A DNA stretch of 17,393 bases. It comes from an uncultured Flavobacteriales bacterium (GTDB lineage: Bacteria > Bacteroidota > Bacteroidia > Flavobacteriales_D > Crocinitomicaceae). Below the pieces are notes generated by a model. It ran no database searches. It saw only the letters and a list, made by a program, of their open reading frames with translations, and was not told the DNA's origin. The position numbers and the translations under genes were made by a program. This document shows, piece after piece, positions 15,517 through 17,393 of this stretch; position 1 is the first letter of the stretch; each line of letters begins with the position of its first letter. The DNA is taken from contig CAIUKX010000289.1 of assembly GCA_903899795.1 (NCBI GenBank), forward strand, positions 1 to 17,393, read 5' to 3'.

Positions 15517-17393
15517 ATGAGTTACTTAGACGAATTAAACAACAGTCAGCGGGAAGCAGCTGAAAATATATACGGTCCAACAATGGTCATTGCAGGTGCA
15601 GGCTCCGGTAAAACGCGGGTGCTTACCTTCCGGATCGCTTACATGCTAGAACAAGGAATCGATCCTTTCAATATTATGGCTTTGACCTTTACCAATAAAG
15701 CAGCCCGTGAAATGACAGACAGAATCGGCAAAATCGTTGGGGGAAGCGAAGCACGAAACATCACAATGGGAACTTTCCACTCCGTTTTTTCACGTCTTCT
15801 TCGTTTCAATGCAGATCGTTTGGGATATCCGACCAACTTCACTATTTACGATACACAGGACTCTAAAAGTTTACTCAAAGAAATCGTCAAAGGTTTTAAC
15901 CTGGATGAAAAATTATACAAACCAAGTAATGTATTGGGACGGATCTCTTCAGCTAAAAACAATTTGATTTCTCCTGAAGCATATGCTCAAAACAAAGAGA
16001 TATTAGAAGAAGACCATCAAACCAAACGTCCTGAAATAGCTAGGATTTACGCAGCTTATGCATCACGTTGTTTCAAGTCAGGAGCAATGGATTTCGATGA
16101 TTTATTGTATCAAACAAATGTTCTTTTGCGGGACTTCCCGGATGTACTGGCTTACTATCAGCAAAAATTCAAATATATTCTGGTGGATGAGTACCAGGAT
16201 ACCAATTATGCACAATACCTCATCGTCAAGAAATTGGCGGCGGTTTATGAAAATATTTGTGTGGTAGGTGACGATGCACAAAGTATCTACTCCTTCCGCG
16301 GTGCAAATATTCAAAATATCCTGAATTTCAGAAACGATTATCCGGATTTCAAAATGTACAAGCTGGAGCAAAATTACAGAAGTACAAAAAACATTGTTGA
16401 AGCAGCGAACAGTGTGATTGGAAGAAACCAAGATCAAATTCAAAAAAACGTTTGGACGCACAATGATGATGGTGACAAAATCGATGTCATCCGAAGTCTA
16501 ACTGATAACGAAGAAGGAAAAATCATTACCAATAAGATTTATGATCTTAAACAAGGGAACGGAATTCCATACAGTGACTTTGCGATTTTGTACCGAACCA
16601 ATAAACAGTCGCGTGCATTTGAGGAATCGCTTCGAAAATTAAACATTCCTTATAAAATCTACGGGGGACTTTCCTTTTACCAACGGAAAGAAATCAAGGA
16701 TATTCTCGCTTATTTCCGCTTGACGACCAATCCAAGAGATGAGGAAGCAATCAAAAGGGTTATCAATTATCCATTGCGGGGAATTGGAAAAACGTCGATT
16801 GAAAATATCATCATCGCTGCGAATCAATACAGTGTTTCTATTTGGGAAGTCATTGAAGATTTCAATAAATATCCGGTTGCATTGAATCAAGGTACAAAAA
16901 CCAAGATTTATGAGTTTGTGACGATGATCAAAAGCTTCAACGCTCAGCTAGAGAGCATGAATGCCTTCGACTTGGCAAAGTTAATCGCTAAATCATCCGG
17001 TATTCTGAAAGATCTGCACGCTGATAAAGACAAAGGTCCTGAAGAAATTGAACGCTACCAAAACGTTGAAGCTTTATTGGCTGGGATTAAAGAATTTACG
17101 GTATCACAAGAAGAAGATCAATCAAAATCACTATCAGAATTCATGCTCGACGTAGCATTATTGACCGATGTTGACCATCAGGATGATGACAATAAAAATC
17201 ATGTTACATTGATGACCATTCACTCGAGCAAAGGTTTGGAATTCGAACATGTGTATTTGGTCGGACTGGAAGAAAACCTTTTTCCATCACAGATGGCTTT
17301 GCATTCCAGAAGTGAATTGGAAGAAGAGCGACGTTTGTTCTACGTAGCTGTTACACGTGCGAAAACATCATGTACACTATCGTTTGCAACATC
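15517..17393 (+). CDS. UvrD/PcrA-type superfamily 1 DNA helicase, 3' end outside window
   Basis: This is an ATP-driven 3'-to-5' DNA helicase of the UvrD/PcrA/Rep group, acting in nucleotide excision repair, mismatch repair or removal of proteins from DNA. 625 residues are visible before the window ends; about 100-150 more are expected. Motifs in order: Q motif around L7-A15 with Q11, Walker A AGAGSGKT (26-33), motif Ia TFTNKAAREM, motif II DEYQD (224-228), motif III GDDAQSIYSFRGA (251-263), motif IV near LEQNYRST, motif V TIHSSKGLEFE (from 567) and motif VI EEERRLFYVAVTRAK (602-616). All catalytic elements are intact. I chose the ATG at 15517 because it places the Q motif at the normal distance from the N-terminus. 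It is transcribed divergently from nuo. UvrD versus PcrA cannot be told apart here, so I give no symbol. Confidence 0.95.
   Translation, partial: MSYLDELNNSQREAAENIYGPTMVIAGAGSGKTRVLTFRIAYMLEQGIDPFNIMALTFTNKAAREMTDRIGKIVGGSEARNITMGTFHSVFSRLLRFNADRLGYPTNFTIYDTQDSKSLLKEIVKGFNLDEKLYKPSNVLGRISSAKNNLISPEAYAQNKEILEEDHQTKRPEIARIYAAYASRCFKSGAMDFDDLLYQTNVLLRDFPDVLAYYQQKFKYILVDEYQDTNYAQYLIVKKLAAVYENICVVGDDAQSIYSFRGANIQNILNFRNDYPDFKMYKLEQNYRSTKNIVEAANSVIGRNQDQIQKNVWTHNDDGDKIDVIRSLTDNEEGKIITNKIYDLKQGNGIPYSDFAILYRTNKQSRAFEESLRKLNIPYKIYGGLSFYQRKEIKDILAYFRLTTNPRDEEAIKRVINYPLRGIGKTSIENIIIAANQYSVSIWEVIEDFNKYPVALNQGTKTKIYEFVTMIKSFNAQLESMNAFDLAKLIAKSSGILKDLHADKDKGPEEIERYQNVEALLAGIKEFTVSQEEDQSKSLSEFMLDVALLTDVDHQDDDNKNHVTLMTIHSSKGLEFEHVYLVGLEENLFPSQMALHSRSELEEERRLFYVAVTRAKTSCTLSFAT

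Noticed and set aside
16102..16461. Minus-strand 119-codon frame inside the helicase gene
   Set aside because: The opposite strand encodes helicase motifs II and III without interruption, so this is a shadow frame.

Overview
The window is a chromosomal segment from a member of the Bacteroidota, most likely a flavobacterium-like organism (Flavobacteriales). The evidence is the complex I protein sequences, with separate nuoC and nuoD and a short NuoG, the near absence of Shine-Dalgarno sequences, and a TAnnTTTG-type promoter (the Bacteroidota sigma factor signature) in front of nuoA. The assignment comes from recognising families by eye, not from a database search.

Layout from left to right. 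(1) 1-1128, plus strand: the 3' part of an AT-rich gene for a multi-domain protein with a probable PIN-type nuclease domain, a coiled coil and a beta-rich C-terminus. (2) 1245-2155, minus strand: a secreted or lipid-exported TPR protein whose reading frame is broken at a run of seven A residues; the missing C-terminus is intact in the -1 frame. (3) 2308-2336: a strong intrinsic terminator for the leftward operon. (4) 2359-15087, minus strand: a complete, tightly packed nuoABCDEFGHIJKLMN operon for the 14 subunits of NADH:quinone oxidoreductase (respiratory complex I), transcribed right to left. (5) 15088-15516: an AT-rich divergent intergenic region with the nuo promoter, a 7-8 bp periodic AGAC repeat and an inverted repeat. 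(6) 15517-17393, plus strand: the 5' part of a UvrD/PcrA-type superfamily 1 DNA helicase gene that runs off the window.

The nuo genes work as one unit. NuoE, NuoF and NuoG form the NADH-oxidising module (FMN and the first Fe-S clusters). NuoB, C, D and I form the connecting arm that carries electrons to quinone. NuoA, H, J, K, L, M and N form the membrane arm that pumps ions. Spacing within the operon is between a 20-odd base overlap and a 32-base gap, so translational coupling is likely throughout. The iron-sulfur ligands and the main membrane Glu/Lys/His residues that I checked are present. The notable departure from the textbook enzyme is NuoG, which stops shortly after its Fe-S domains (322 residues against roughly 900 in E. 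coli).

Most of the window is ordinary core metabolism. The less ordinary parts are the left flank (PIN-like gene, frameshifted TPR gene) and the repeat-bearing spacer before uvrD. I saw no tRNA, rRNA, CRISPR array or insertion sequence, and nothing that I can honestly call a new system.
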